A stretch of 64,000 nucleotides of DNA from Granulosicoccus sp045110475 (GCA_045110475.1 JBGCGC010000018.1:1-64000), one strand, 5' to 3'. Counted from the stretch's first letter, positions 26,196-35,738 are shown. A program made the numbers and translations. The notes: generated from the letters alone by a model not told the origin.

Positions 26196-27359
26196 TTAAG
26201 ACAAATTCGCGTAAGCGGCCCGCTCTATGTCATAGAACAGCTCGAGCGATTTCTCGTCACCAAACGGCAAGATCTGGCTTAAGTAGGCACCACCAATACC
26301 GGTAGATCGATCAATCCAGTAAAAACTGTTGGCAAGACCCGCCCACATTAGTGTTCCTGCCGCTCTGCCCGTGTCAGCCGCTGTTTCATTTATCTGAAAC
26401 GTCAAGCCCCATGACTTGGCCTGACCCGGAAAAAATTCTGCATCGTTGCTGAAAGGGGGCACTACTGTTTTCAATTTTTTAACTCGCAGATCGCCGATTT
26501 GGTTTTGGCACATGGTTTTTACTGTACTGGCTTGTAGTACACGTTGACTATCCAGTTCACCATCATTGAGAATCATGCGGATAAAGCGTCCGTAGTCGCC
26601 CATGGTGCCATGCAAGCCTCCGCCGCCCATCTCGAATTCCGGGTTTTCCGGAGGGGGTAAATCTAATGGCACGAGTGCACCATCCGGGGTACGTGCGTGA
26701 ACCCCGGCGGCTCTTTCAAGCATGGATGGCGTATGAGAGAAAGCCGTATCGTCCATTCCTAACCGCCCAGTCAGATGGGTTGTGAAATATTCACCCAGTG
26801 TCATACCGGACACCGCTTCGATCATCTTGCCAGCCCAATCAATACCGATTCCGTATTCCCATTGTGTCCCGGGATCAAACGCGAGGGGAATTTTCAGCGA
26901 TTCATTTTCAAGGGTGAACAAGCTTTGCGCTTTTGTATGCTCACGCCAGCGCACTTCATTTTCGTTCCAGATCTCATAGGTCAAACCTGACGTGTGGGTT
27001 AATAAGTGACGTAGGGTGATGGGGGTCTTAGGCGCGCGGGTCAAGGGCTGGCCATTGTCATCGAATCCGTCGAGAACAACGGCCTCACCGAGCCATGGAC
27101 AAACGACACTCGCTGGGTCATCGAGCTTGAGCTTACCCTGCTCTACCAGTTGCATTGCCGCTGCACCGGTAATCGCTTTGGTCATTGAAAAAATAGCACC
27201 AACCGTATCGGTGGTCATCGCGACGCCGGAATCTATGGCTCGTTCACCGGCAGCTCCCTGCCAGACCACACCATCGCGATTCACTATAATAGCTACCGCA
27301 CCGGGTGCTGCACCAGTGTCTATGCCTTTTTTTAAAATATCATCAAATTGCGCTGTCAT
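26196..27359 (-). CDS. Class C beta-lactamase-related serine hydrolase
   Basis: 387 residues from ATG 27359 (GAGG 11 bases upstream; a GTG at 27389 would add ten). The catalytic SxxK motif is SMTK within GAIFSMTKAITGAAAMQLVEQGKLKLDDP, the usual PF00144 setting, followed by LLTHTSGLTYEIWNENE. A clear signal peptide is not seen, so it is likely a cytosolic esterase or peptidase-like member rather than a true antibiotic lactamase. It is isolated between the porin module and repeat copy B. Confidence 0.85.
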   Translation of the reverse strand: MTAQFDDILKKGIDTGAAPGAVAIIVNRDGVVWQGAAGERAIDSGVAMTTDTVGAIFSMTKAITGAAAMQLVEQGKLKLDDPASVVCPWLGEAVVLDGFDDNGQPLTRAPKTPITLRHLLTHTSGLTYEIWNENEVRWREHTKAQSLFTLENESLKIPLAFDPGTQWEYGIGIDWAGKMIEAVSGMTLGEYFTTHLTGRLGMDDTAFSHTPSMLERAAGVHARTPDGALVPLDLPPPENPEFEMGGGGLHGTMGDYGRFIRMILNDGELDSQRVLQASTVKTMCQNQIGDLRVKKLKTVVPPFSNDAEFFPGQAKSWGLTFQINETAADTGRAAGTLMWAGLANSFYWIDRSTGIGGAYLSQILPFGDEKSLELFYDIERAAYANLS

Positions 27360-27389
27360 GGCTGCTGCCTCGCACTGTTTGGTAATCAC

Positions 27390-27540
27390 GTTAATTTATA
27401 ACATAGGTTACAGCGTATGGCGCTCAAGCTTTTAGCACGATCGCAACCGGGCCACGACACACACCGTTTATTTGTCAGTGCTCTCCGCCTGCCGTTCAGT
27501 ACTGTCTACACCCGTCGCATTCCTTATACACACAACAATA
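27390..27540. other. Short intergenic stretch before repeat copy B
   Basis: No gene or motif can be supported here; it includes the promoter side of the class C hydrolase gene and runs directly into repeat copy B. Confidence 0.4.
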
Positions 27541-27707
27541 CCAGGAGCCTGCGCGGCAGAAAATCCCTGCTGCGAACAGCCCCACTTCGGCCAGTTTTAC
27601 CACTCATTTTCGTTACTTAGGCCCACTAAGCGCCTCAAATGAGCGATAAAACTGACTCGAATTGGGACTGCTCTCGCGACGGTATTTTCTACCGCGCAGA
27701 CTCCTAG
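27541..27707. repeat. Palindromic repeat element, copy B (complete, 167 bp)
   Basis: Same 167-bp length as copy C after alignment and same orientation as copy A. The left terminus CAGGAGCCTGCGCGGCAGAA and right terminus TTCTACCGCGCAGACTCCTAG form an imperfect terminal inverted repeat. The centre contains CTCATTTTCGTTACTTAGGC and CCTCAAATGAG, the diverged internal hairpin. Its right end CTCCTAG supplies the TAG stop codon of the benzoate-CoA ligase gene (27704-27706, minus strand). It has more substitutions than A or C, so it is probably an older copy. Confidence 0.88.
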
Positions 27708-29236
27708 CTTTCACGTAATCGAAAGCGCTGAATCTTGCCCGTGGCTGTCTTGGGCAGTTCTTCCACAACATCGATCCATCTGGGGTATTTCCATTTACCG
27801 ATCTGTTGCTTGACGAATTCCTGCAGCGCACCCGTGTCAATAGTACTGCCATCATTCTTGAGTACGACGAACGCCTGAGGCTTTTCCAGATTGTCTTCAT
27901 CCCTGCGGGCAACGACTGCGGCTTCAAGTACATCCGCATGCATCATCAGGGCTTGTTCGATCTCGAATGGGCTAACCCAGATACCAGAGACCTTGAACAT
28001 GTCGTCGGTACGACCGCAGTAAATGAGTCGTCCAGCTTTACCCTTTTCGTACTTGTCACCAGTACGCGTCCACTGGCCTTCAAAGGTAGCACGGGATTTA
28101 GCGCGTTGATTCCAGTAATCGGCTGCCGCCGAATCACCTCGCACCAGTAGCTCTCCGATGGCACCCTCTTCTACTTCATCACCTGATTCATCAACTAGAC
28201 GAAGCTCATAACCGGGTACAGCCACTCCCGATGTACCGTACTCGATGTCATCTTGCGAGTTTGAAAGAAAGATGTGCAGCATTTCAGTTGAACCGACACC
28301 GTCCATGATGTCAACATGACAAAGGCTTTTCCACTGGCGTCCAATTTCGGCAGGCAAAGCCTCACCTGCAGATATGCAGATACGCAGAGGGGCATCCGGT
28401 GTTTTTTCCTGCGTGCCCCAACTGTGTAAGAGCGCAGCGTAAAGTGTCGGCACACCACAAAAAATGGTTGGCTTGCACGTGTCGAGAATCGTCGAAACAG
28501 AATCGGGGGTCGGGCGCTTGTTATATAACAGGGCGGTGGCTCCCACTGATAACGGAAACGTCATGCCGTTACCCAATCCATAGGCAAAAAACAATTTGGC
28601 CGCCGAAAAAATAATATCGTCAGTTTGTATACCAAGGACCTGTTTGGCGTAGGTATCGCAGGTCACACGTAGCGCATCGTGCACATGACGTACGCCCTTC
28701 GGTGTGCCCGTTGAGCCTGAGGAATATAACCAGAAAGCGACCTCGTCACCTGCACAGATGATAGGCGTCTGAGCGACAGCACCGTGCATGAACTCATCCC
28801 AGCCAATCGTTCCGGCGGGTGCATCACCACCAATAACCACCGTCTGTCGCACATGCGGACAGTTCTTGATAGCCGGCAGGACGACATCCAGTAGTTCTGC
28901 CGACACAAAGGCAATTGCGGCCCGGCTATCGTCCAGAATGGCCCGGTAAACATCCGTTGAAAGCAAGGTATTCAGCGCCACTGGCAATACGCCTGATTTC
29001 AACCCACCCCAGAAGATGCTGGGGAACTCGATCTGATCCAGCACAAACATGGCTGCTCGTTCTTCACGTTGAATACCCACCTTGCCTAGCGCTGCTGCGA
29101 CCTTGCCACTCTGATCTGCCAGATCTGCAAAACTGAGTTTGCGACCTTCAGGCCACGCCTCGCGAAAAGCTGTCTTGCCAGAACGTCCCTCGTTTACGTG
29201 GCGATCGACAAACCAGTCTGCTGCATTGCCGTTCAT
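27704..29236 (-). CDS. bclA: Benzoate-CoA ligase
   Basis: A 510-residue acyl-CoA synthetase. The AMP-binding P-loop is YSSGSTGTPKGVRHVH (about residues 170-185). The stretch KLFFAYGLGNGMTFPLSVGATALL is typical of the benzoate-CoA ligase subgroup. The C-terminal TGD/GR core (TRTGDKYEKGKAGRLIYCGRTDDMFKVSG) and catalytic lysine in PKTATGKIQRFRLR are present. It activates benzoate to benzoyl-CoA for BoxAB. AAGGAG precedes the ATG. The stop codon is contributed by the end of repeat copy B. Confidence 0.92.
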   Translation of the reverse strand: MNGNAADWFVDRHVNEGRSGKTAFREAWPEGRKLSFADLADQSGKVAAALGKVGIQREERAAMFVLDQIEFPSIFWGGLKSGVLPVALNTLLSTDVYRAILDDSRAAIAFVSAELLDVVLPAIKNCPHVRQTVVIGGDAPAGTIGWDEFMHGAVAQTPIICAGDEVAFWLYSSGSTGTPKGVRHVHDALRVTCDTYAKQVLGIQTDDIIFSAAKLFFAYGLGNGMTFPLSVGATALLYNKRPTPDSVSTILDTCKPTIFCGVPTLYAALLHSWGTQEKTPDAPLRICISAGEALPAEIGRQWKSLCHVDIMDGVGSTEMLHIFLSNSQDDIEYGTSGVAVPGYELRLVDESGDEVEEGAIGELLVRGDSAAADYWNQRAKSRATFEGQWTRTGDKYEKGKAGRLIYCGRTDDMFKVSGIWVSPFEIEQALMMHADVLEAAVVARRDEDNLEKPQAFVVLKNDGSTIDTGALQEFVKQQIGKWKYPRWIDVVEELPKTATGKIQRFRLRES

Positions 29237-29279
29237 ACAATCTCCTTTTTTATCTTACTCGCTTGTTTGTCCAGTCACA

Positions 29280-30074
29280 TTAACGCGGCGGAAGACGTAC
29301 CGCTCCATCAAGGCGAATGACCGTCCCGTTGAGGTAGGCATTACGCACGATACCGGCGGCAAGTTGCGCAAACTCGCCAGGCTCACCGAGTCGCTGAGGA
29401 AACGGTATGTTCTTCGTTATTTGTGCCACGGTGTCCTCGGGCAGACTCTCCATCATGGGTGTTTCAAACAATCCCGGGGCGATAGCAACAACGCGTATTC
29501 CGTGCTGTGCAAATTCGCGCGCGGCAGGCAAGCATAGCGAGGCGATGGCGCCTTTTGAGGCCGCGTACGCGGCCTGCCCTAACTGGCCATCTTCATAAGC
29601 GGCCGAGCTTGTATTGATAATGACGCCACGTTCGCCGTTGTCTAGCGCGGGGAGATCGGTCATCGCCTGGGCTGCGTAACTCATCAGATTGTAGGTACCG
29701 AACAGGTTGACCTCAATGACTTTCTGGAACAGGACAATCGACACCTTGCCTTCACGCCCGACAATTCGCGCAGCCAGACCGATTCCGGCGCAGCTCACCA
29801 CGATTCGGGGCGCCTGACCAAAGCGGGCCATCGCGGAAGTCACGCCACAGGCAACACTCTGCGAATCTGTCACATCGCACTGCTGCGCATAACCACCAAT
29901 GTCCGCAGCTACTCTTGCAGCGCGTTCGCCATTGATATCGAGTATGGCCACATCGGCACCCAGATCCGCCAGATGACGGGCTGTTGCTTCACCCAGACCA
30001 CCGCCACCACCGCTGACCAGTGCAACTTGTCCGTCGATATCCATTAGCGCTGTAAAGGCATGATCGCCATACAC
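29280..30074 (-). CDS. HSD10-type short-chain dehydrogenase
   Basis: 264 residues from GTG 30074 or 254 from ATG 30044 (MDIDGQVALVSGG), the latter giving the normal SDR N-terminus. NAD-binding loop SGGGGGLGEATARHL; Asp at the end of beta 2 (ILDINGE) indicates NAD preference; catalytic Ser and Tyr-Lys in NTSSAAYEDGQLGQAAYAASKG. Closest in style to type 2 3-hydroxyacyl-CoA dehydrogenases. It sits between the TRAP transporter and benzoate-CoA ligase, so it could oxidise a 3-hydroxyacyl-CoA intermediate of benzoate breakdown. Confidence 0.82.
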   Translation of the reverse strand: MYGDHAFTALMDIDGQVALVSGGGGGLGEATARHLADLGADVAILDINGERAARVAADIGGYAQQCDVTDSQSVACGVTSAMARFGQAPRIVVSCAGIGLAARIVGREGKVSIVLFQKVIEVNLFGTYNLMSYAAQAMTDLPALDNGERGVIINTSSAAYEDGQLGQAAYAASKGAIASLCLPAAREFAQHGIRVVAIAPGLFETPMMESLPEDTVAQITKNIPFPQRLGEPGEFAQLAAGIVRNAYLNGTVIRLDGAVRLPPR

Positions 30075-30117
30075 AAGATGTATCTATTAGTTTGCATGCT
30101 TGTATTCTTGACCTTGT

Positions 30118-31614
30118 TTACCATGGCAGTAAAACCAGCGTGATAATGGGAAAAGCAACAAGCAGCGAAACACGCAAAAGATCAGTGACTACAAAATAAA
30201 TGACTGCCTTGTAGGTCTCTACCATAGGCGTCTTCTTGTCCATGGAATTGATAACGAACAGGTTCATGCCAACCGGAGGTGTAATGAGTCCAACCTCCAC
30301 CACAATAAGCACCAGGATGCCGAACCAGATAGCCGTCTGCTCGATGTTGATACGGTTCAACGCACCCTGCGTCACACCACGCAAGCCAAGCTCACGGGTG
30401 ATCTCACGCGATAGCTCCTGCCCACTGGCAAGCAATCCTTGCGCCTGTTGTAGGACAGACGCCGGTAGCTCAGCACCGCTGGCGATCAATACATCAAGCC
30501 TGGCACTTTGTAACTGGACCATGCTAACCAGTCCAAAATCGAGCTCTTGCATGATTGGCCAGAAAATGGGGATGGTCAGCAGAATCATCGACAAGCTATC
30601 CATTAGACAGCCAAGCAGCAAATAGAACACAAGGATGATAACCAGCACAGCCAGCGGACTATAACCACTGGCGGACACCCACATCGCAGCCTCCTGTGGC
30701 AATTGCGTCAGTGCTAGAAAGCCGTTGTAGAAAGCTGCACCAAGCACGATAAAGAAGATCATGGCAGAAGCGCGAGCGGTAACAAAAAAACTTTCGGTCA
30801 GCGACGACCAGTTAAGTCCACCGACGGCCCATGCAATCAGTCCGGTACCCAAAGCACCGACTGCAGCACCCTCAGTTGGTGTAAACCAGCCTAGATAGAT
30901 TCCACCGACAACCATGAAAAAAACCAGAAGCACAGGCCAGACATCGAATACCGCCTTAAAGCGTTCAGCATAGGCGACACGCGGACGGGTACCGGCTGAA
31001 CCGGGGTTGACGCGAACGTAGATGGCAATGGCTATCATGTAGCCAACGGCGGCCAGAATACCGGGGATAAAGGCGGCCAGAAACAGTTTGGCGATGTTCT
31101 GCTCAGTCAGGATGGCATAGATCACCAGGACGACAGACGGCGGTATCAGAATACCAAGCGTGCCACCGGCGGCAAGTGTGGCTGTGGAAAATCCACCGGC
31201 ATAGCCATAGCGACGCAGCTCGGGAAGGGCAACACGGCCCATGGTGGCAGCGGTCGCGAGCGATGAGCCACAGATAGCACCAAAACCTGCACAAGAGCCG
31301 ACTGCTGCCATAGCCACCCCGCCCTTGCGGTGACCCAGCCAACCTTCTGCTGCCTTGAACAAGGCCTGGCTCATCCCACCCAGTGTTGCAAAATGTCCCA
31401 TTAACAGAAACATGGGCACGATCGACAAGGAGTAGTTTGAAAACGTCGTGTATGTTTCTGCCTTTAACCGGGCAAACGGCAGATTGGTATCGCCGGTAAC
31501 CAGAATGAGGCCAACGAGTCCGGTCAGAAACATGGCCAGCCCAATCGGCACACGCAAGAATATCAAGGTCAACAAAGCTGGAAAGGATAACAAGCCGATG
31601 AACAGATCACTCAA
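30118..31614 (-). CDS. dctM: TRAP transporter large permease (DctM)
   Basis: A 498-residue membrane protein with about twelve helices and the family features FLLMGHFA, GSSLATAATMGRVALPELRRYGY and GGTLGILIPPSVVLVIYA. It is longer than the usual 425 residues owing to an extra hydrophilic segment of about 65 residues (roughly 360-425; QLQSARLDVLIASGAELP... to ...GALNRINIEQTAIW). It overlaps the small permease gene by 4 bases. With DctQ and DctP it should form a sodium-driven importer of a carboxylate; benzoate is the likely cargo by context. Confidence 0.92.
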   Translation of the reverse strand: MSDLFIGLLSFPALLTLIFLRVPIGLAMFLTGLVGLILVTGDTNLPFARLKAETYTTFSNYSLSIVPMFLLMGHFATLGGMSQALFKAAEGWLGHRKGGVAMAAVGSCAGFGAICGSSLATAATMGRVALPELRRYGYAGGFSTATLAAGGTLGILIPPSVVLVIYAILTEQNIAKLFLAAFIPGILAAVGYMIAIAIYVRVNPGSAGTRPRVAYAERFKAVFDVWPVLLVFFMVVGGIYLGWFTPTEGAAVGALGTGLIAWAVGGLNWSSLTESFFVTARASAMIFFIVLGAAFYNGFLALTQLPQEAAMWVSASGYSPLAVLVIILVFYLLLGCLMDSLSMILLTIPIFWPIMQELDFGLVSMVQLQSARLDVLIASGAELPASVLQQAQGLLASGQELSREITRELGLRGVTQGALNRINIEQTAIWFGILVLIVVEVGLITPPVGMNLFVINSMDKKTPMVETYKAVIYFVVTDLLRVSLLVAFPIITLVLLPW

Positions 31615-32195
31615 TGTTCCGACTCCAGCTCCGATGGCAAAATGATGCGTCCTGTAGCGACCTCGACCAGACGGGAAAGAGCGATGTGAAGCGCCACAAA
31701 AGCTGCTGCCACGGCGCCCGGTACGCTAAACGCATATCCCCACCAAACCGGAAATTGCAAAAGCAGAGTCGTTTGTCCTGAGGCCCGTTTGCTTTCCATG
31801 CCCGAAAATAGTTTGAAGGCGATAAGGATCAAAACGGCGGCGAATATTATCTCGACGACCATACGCAAAATGCGATTGATTCGAGGCGGTAAGGTGGCGG
31901 TGAATATGTCAACCGAGGCATGGGCTCCATGCAACTGACACAGTGGCAGGAAGGCAAAGATGGCGAAGGCCATGCCTGCCTCCACCAGCTCGAAGTCACC
32001 ATTGATTGGACCGACGCCTGTGGCGAGCAACAGTTTCGCCAGACCGGGAACCAAGCTTTGAAGCGCATCCCCATGCAGCAGCGAATTCATGGCACGACCG
32101 GCTACCGATAAACAGGTCAGTATGATCAGGGCGCTTAGTACGATGCCGCCGACTACTGCGAAGCTGCGGGCCAGTCTCGTTACGAATGTATGCAT
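31611..32195 (-). CDS. dctQ: TRAP transporter small permease (DctQ)
   Basis: A 194-residue protein with four predicted membrane helices (VVGGIVLSALIILTCLSVAGRAM, AGMAFAIFAFLPLCQLHGAHASVD, IIFAAVLILIAFKLFSG, YAFSVPGAVAAAFVALHIALS). HASVDIFT and VPGAVA match the DctQ family. It is the small membrane partner of the adjacent DctM and lies between dctP and dctM in the normal TRAP order. Confidence 0.88.
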   Translation of the reverse strand: MHTFVTRLARSFAVVGGIVLSALIILTCLSVAGRAMNSLLHGDALQSLVPGLAKLLLATGVGPINGDFELVEAGMAFAIFAFLPLCQLHGAHASVDIFTATLPPRINRILRMVVEIIFAAVLILIAFKLFSGMESKRASGQTTLLLQFPVWWGYAFSVPGAVAAAFVALHIALSRLVEVATGRIILPSELESEH

Positions 32196-32256
32196 CGACG
32201 TTCGCTTTTACGAGGGACGGGCTGTGAACACTAAAGTGCCCACAGCCTCCTACCCA

Positions 32257-33303
32257 TTACATTTCTGCAGTGGCACCCTTGCAATCGCCCTGCATCAATG
32301 CCTGAGCTTCGTCAATCAGAGCTTGCCCATCCATATCCTTTTCAGCCAGATCGGCCACCCAGGTATTGTAGATTGGGCGTACCAGAGCCTCCCATTCACT
32401 GGTGTCAGTGACGGTGATGATTTCATTGCCATTGTCGACAGCAAACTGCCGAGCCGGGCCATCAGCGTCGGCTTGCGTACCACCGGCAAAAATAGAGAAA
32501 TCCAAACCTGAGTTTTCGTCCATAACCGTTTTCAGGTCGTCGGCCATACCGTCGTATACACCTTTATTCATGGCCAGCACAAACGTCAGATTGTACAAAG
32601 CGGGACCCTCGAACTCGGTATGAAATTCGACAAGCTCCGGCACCTTCAAAGCGGTAGTCACTTCCCATGGGATAGTCGTACCATCGATTACACCTTTTGA
32701 CAGTCCTTCCGAGACAGCAGGTACTGGCATTCCAACCGGTGTTGCCCCCGCCAATTCCAGGAGTTCGTTTACAAGACGCGATCCACCACGGATCTTCATG
32801 CCTTGCAGGTCGGCAGGCGTATTGACAGGCTCGCTGGTGTGCAAAACACCCGGACCATGTACCCAGGTTCCAAGAATCTTCAGAGCGGCAAATTCACCGT
32901 CTTCCATACCCGATTCGAACATGTTCCAGTAGGCGCAGGATGCAGCACGTGCATCTTCGACCATGAACGGCAACTCGAATACTTCGGTGGACGGGAAGCG
33001 CCCCGGTGTATAGCCGACTACAGTCCAGACGATATCGGCAATGCCATCGATAGCCTGGTCCATCAGCTCTGGCGGTGAACCACCCAATTGCATGGACGGA
33101 AATCGATCTATCTTGATTCGTCCATCGGACTGCGCTTCTATCTTGTCAGCCCAGACGTCGAGGACTTGAGTAGGCACGTTAGCCTGAGCAGGCAGAAATT
33201 GGTGCATTTTCAGCGTCACTTCTTGCGCGAGAGCACCGCTTGATGCGATGGTGGCCATCGTGGCGACTGCCATTGGGCGCAGTAACGACTTTATTCCAGA
33301 CAT
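32257..33303 (-). CDS. dctP: TRAP transporter solute-binding protein (DctP)
   Basis: A 348-residue periplasmic receptor with a signal peptide (residues 1-26, cleavage after SGALA). DctP-family text includes LDVWADKIEAQSDGRIKIDRFPSMQLGG, TPADLQGMKIRGGSRLVNELLELAGATPVGMP and the TTIPWEVTTALKVPELVEFHTEF region. The conserved ligand-carboxylate arginine fits the Arg of MKIRGG. It heads the TRAP, SDR and benzoate-CoA ligase gene run, so an aromatic carboxylate is the probable ligand. Confidence 0.9.
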   Translation of the reverse strand: MSGIKSLLRPMAVATMATIASSGALAQEVTLKMHQFLPAQANVPTQVLDVWADKIEAQSDGRIKIDRFPSMQLGGSPPELMDQAIDGIADIVWTVVGYTPGRFPSTEVFELPFMVEDARAASCAYWNMFESGMEDGEFAALKILGTWVHGPGVLHTSEPVNTPADLQGMKIRGGSRLVNELLELAGATPVGMPVPAVSEGLSKGVIDGTTIPWEVTTALKVPELVEFHTEFEGPALYNLTFVLAMNKGVYDGMADDLKTVMDENSGLDFSIFAGGTQADADGPARQFAVDNGNEIITVTDTSEWEALVRPIYNTWVADLAEKDMDGQALIDEAQALMQGDCKGATAEM

Positions 33304-33677
33304 GGGCTTTCCTCTGATTAAATCGAAATCCGGACCGTCTATTGTCCGGCTATCGAGCCTTGTTGGCCCGGTGTTAAGTTAAAAGGCGCAGCGACGCTTG
33401 CGCGCTTTGTCATTGTAGGCATAACACTGTTGTATTGTCACGCGGTAACCCTGTCCGGCAGGCGCAGACAGTCTTTGGCGAATTATCAATTGTGTGCACG
33501 GACTCACTGAAATTGTCAGAACTATGCGCGCCTAGCCTGGACTAGGCGTCCCCGCGGCTTCATGAATAATCAAGGCTAGACAGCAAGGCCGCCCTTACCG
33601 GATCCGCTCCGTTGCTTACAGCATTTTGCGTTTGCACGAGCCACGTGAGCCCGAGGTTGGACATCTGGGTTGGACAT
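33304..33677. other. Intergenic region between TRAP and phenylacetate clusters
   Basis: No gene is supported. It contains the presumed dctP promoter and a perfect 7-bp inverted repeat CGCCTAG-CCTGGA-CTAGGCG at 33529-33548, which could end paaZ transcription although it lacks a T-run. No BoxR-type TGCA repeat was recognised. Confidence 0.45.
33529..33548. terminator. Hairpin downstream of paaZ
   Basis: CGCCTAG (33529-33535) and CTAGGCG (33542-33548) form a perfect 7-bp stem with a 6-base loop, 130 bp past the paaZ stop. GC-rich but without a T-tract, so a terminator role is tentative. Confidence 0.35.
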
Positions 33678-35738
33678 CTATTGCGGCCATGTCTTGGCCA
33701 CCAGCGTCAGCACATCGTATTGCGCAACCACGGCCGCGTCCTGATTAGTGACCGTGCAGTCCCAGCAGACTTCGCCATGCTCGTCAGTCTCACGTGGGTT
33801 TATCGCCTTGCAGGTCAGGGAAATCTGCAGCGAGTCGTTCGGATAGACCGGTGACAGGAACCGCAGATTGTCAACGCCGTAGTTTGCCAGAACCGGCCCC
33901 GGTGCAGGATCGACGAACATACCCGCTGCAAATGAGACAATCAGATATCCGTGTGCTACTCGTCCGTCAAAGAAGGGATTGGCTTTTGCCGCCTGCTCAT
34001 CCATGTGCGCGTAGAAAGTATCACCAGTGAATTGTGCAAAGTGTTCTATGTCGTCCAGTGTGACCTGACGAGCAGCACTGACTACGGTGTCGCCAATTTC
34101 CAGTGTTGCCAGTGATTTCCGGAATGGGTGTTCTTCGGTTACTGCAGTTGGAGTCCCTGTTACCCATCGTCCTGTCACAGAAGACAGAAGCCTCGGCGTT
34201 CCCTGTACCGCCGAGCGTTGCATGTAGTGCATGACAGCGCGGATACCTCCAAGTTCCTCTCCACCACCAGCACGTCCCGGACCACCGTGCACCAGCATGG
34301 GTAGCGGAGAGCCATGTCCCGTTGAGGATTTCGCACTCAGCCGATTACCCAGCAGGATACGGCCATGCCACGGAGCCAGCCCTGCAACGACGTCACGCGC
34401 AAATTCCCCATCGTCGGTAAACACTGAAGCAACCAGACTGCCTCCACCAAGACGTGCCAGGTCTATGGCATTGTCAACACAGGTGTAGGGTATGACCGTG
34501 CTGACCGGCCCAAACGCTTCGGTGTCATGAATGGCCTTGCAACCCTCAGGACGCTCACAGAACAACAACACCGGGTTGATAAACGCTCCTTTTTCAGCAT
34601 CGCCTGATACAAGCCGTGGACTGTCCGGATCACCAGACACAATGTCGGCCTCTTCGCACAATGCGGTAATGCAATCCCGGACTTCGCGTCGTTGCTCGAT
34701 GCTGGCCAACGGTCCCATCTGCACATGCTCATCGCCAGCATGGCCTATTGATATATCAGCAAGTTTGACTGACAGAGCGCTGGAGACGGCGTCAGCGTAT
34801 TGCGCTGGCACAATAACACGGCGAATGGCCGTGCACTTCTGCCCTGCCTTGCTGGTCATCTCTCTGCTGACTTCCCTGATGAACAATTCAAACTCAGGTG
34901 TGTCCGGTGAGGCATCAAGTCCCAGAACTGCTGCATTGAGGCTATCAGCTTCCATCGTGAATCGTGTTGAATTTCTGATGATGGCCGGATGTACCCGCAG
35001 CCTCTGTCCAGTGGCAGCAGAGCCGGTAAATGTGACGACATCCTGTGCAGTCACATGATCAAGCAAATCGCCAGTTGATCCGCTTATCAGTTGCAGTGCA
35101 CCATCAGGCAAAATGCCACTGGCGATGATACGACGCACCATCACCTCAGTGAGATACGCTGTTTGACTGGCAGGTTTGATAATGGCAGGCATACCCGCAA
35201 GCACTGTCGGCGCCAGTTTCTCCAGCATGCCCCAGCACGGAAAATTAAACGCATTGATATGAATGGCAACACCTTCCAGTGGCGTCACTATGTGTTGCGC
35301 AGAGAAGCTGGCATCCCTGGACAACAACTCCGGATCACCATCGACCAGAATGCGCGTGTTTGGCAATTCGCGACGGCCTTTGGATCCGTAGGATAGTAGC
35401 GTGGAAATTCCCCCCTCAATATCTATCCAGCTATCAGTGCGGGTGGCGCCAGTAGCAGTTGAGTAGGCGTAGAACAACTCCTTGTCTGCCATCAAGGCCT
35501 GGCCCAGGCGCTTCAGTAATAGCGCTCGCTGGTGAAAGCTCATCTCTCTGAGTCGGGATGCACCACGCGTACGTGCGTGGATAAGCATATCCTTGAAATC
35601 AAGGCCGGTACTATCAACGGTCGATATAGGCGCGCCGGTGGAAGCGTCCAGTAAAACCTTACCTGCGCCGCTGCCCCGAACCCATTCACCGCAGGCATAA
35701 CTTTCAGTCCGATGCGATTCTGATAGAGAGACGTTCAT
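33678..35738 (-). CDS. paaZ: PaaZ, oxepin-CoA hydrolase / 3-oxo-5,6-dehydrosuberyl-CoA semialdehyde dehydrogenase
   Basis: 686 residues, the full bifunctional length. Residues 1-520 are an aldehyde dehydrogenase: FTGSAATGQRLR, catalytic Glu region TMEADSLNAAVLG and nucleophile Cys in AGQKCTAIRR. Residues 540-686 are a MaoC/R-hydratase hot-dog domain: ITLDDIEHFAQFTGD, FYAHMDEQAAKANPFFDGRVAHGY. It opens the oxepin-CoA ring and oxidises the resulting aldehyde in aerobic phenylacetate breakdown. It is the last gene of the paaABCDE run. Confidence 0.95.
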   Translation of the reverse strand: MNVSLSESHRTESYACGEWVRGSGAGKVLLDASTGAPISTVDSTGLDFKDMLIHARTRGASRLREMSFHQRALLLKRLGQALMADKELFYAYSTATGATRTDSWIDIEGGISTLLSYGSKGRRELPNTRILVDGDPELLSRDASFSAQHIVTPLEGVAIHINAFNFPCWGMLEKLAPTVLAGMPAIIKPASQTAYLTEVMVRRIIASGILPDGALQLISGSTGDLLDHVTAQDVVTFTGSAATGQRLRVHPAIIRNSTRFTMEADSLNAAVLGLDASPDTPEFELFIREVSREMTSKAGQKCTAIRRVIVPAQYADAVSSALSVKLADISIGHAGDEHVQMGPLASIEQRREVRDCITALCEEADIVSGDPDSPRLVSGDAEKGAFINPVLLFCERPEGCKAIHDTEAFGPVSTVIPYTCVDNAIDLARLGGGSLVASVFTDDGEFARDVVAGLAPWHGRILLGNRLSAKSSTGHGSPLPMLVHGGPGRAGGGEELGGIRAVMHYMQRSAVQGTPRLLSSVTGRWVTGTPTAVTEEHPFRKSLATLEIGDTVVSAARQVTLDDIEHFAQFTGDTFYAHMDEQAAKANPFFDGRVAHGYLIVSFAAGMFVDPAPGPVLANYGVDNLRFLSPVYPNDSLQISLTCKAINPRETDEHGEVCWDCTVTNQDAAVVAQYDVLTLVAKTWPQ

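Noticed and set aside
26196..27359. True AmpC antibiotic resistance enzyme
   Set aside because: Only the SxxK region is clear, no signal peptide or AmpR partner is present, and the family is mostly esterases and peptidases.
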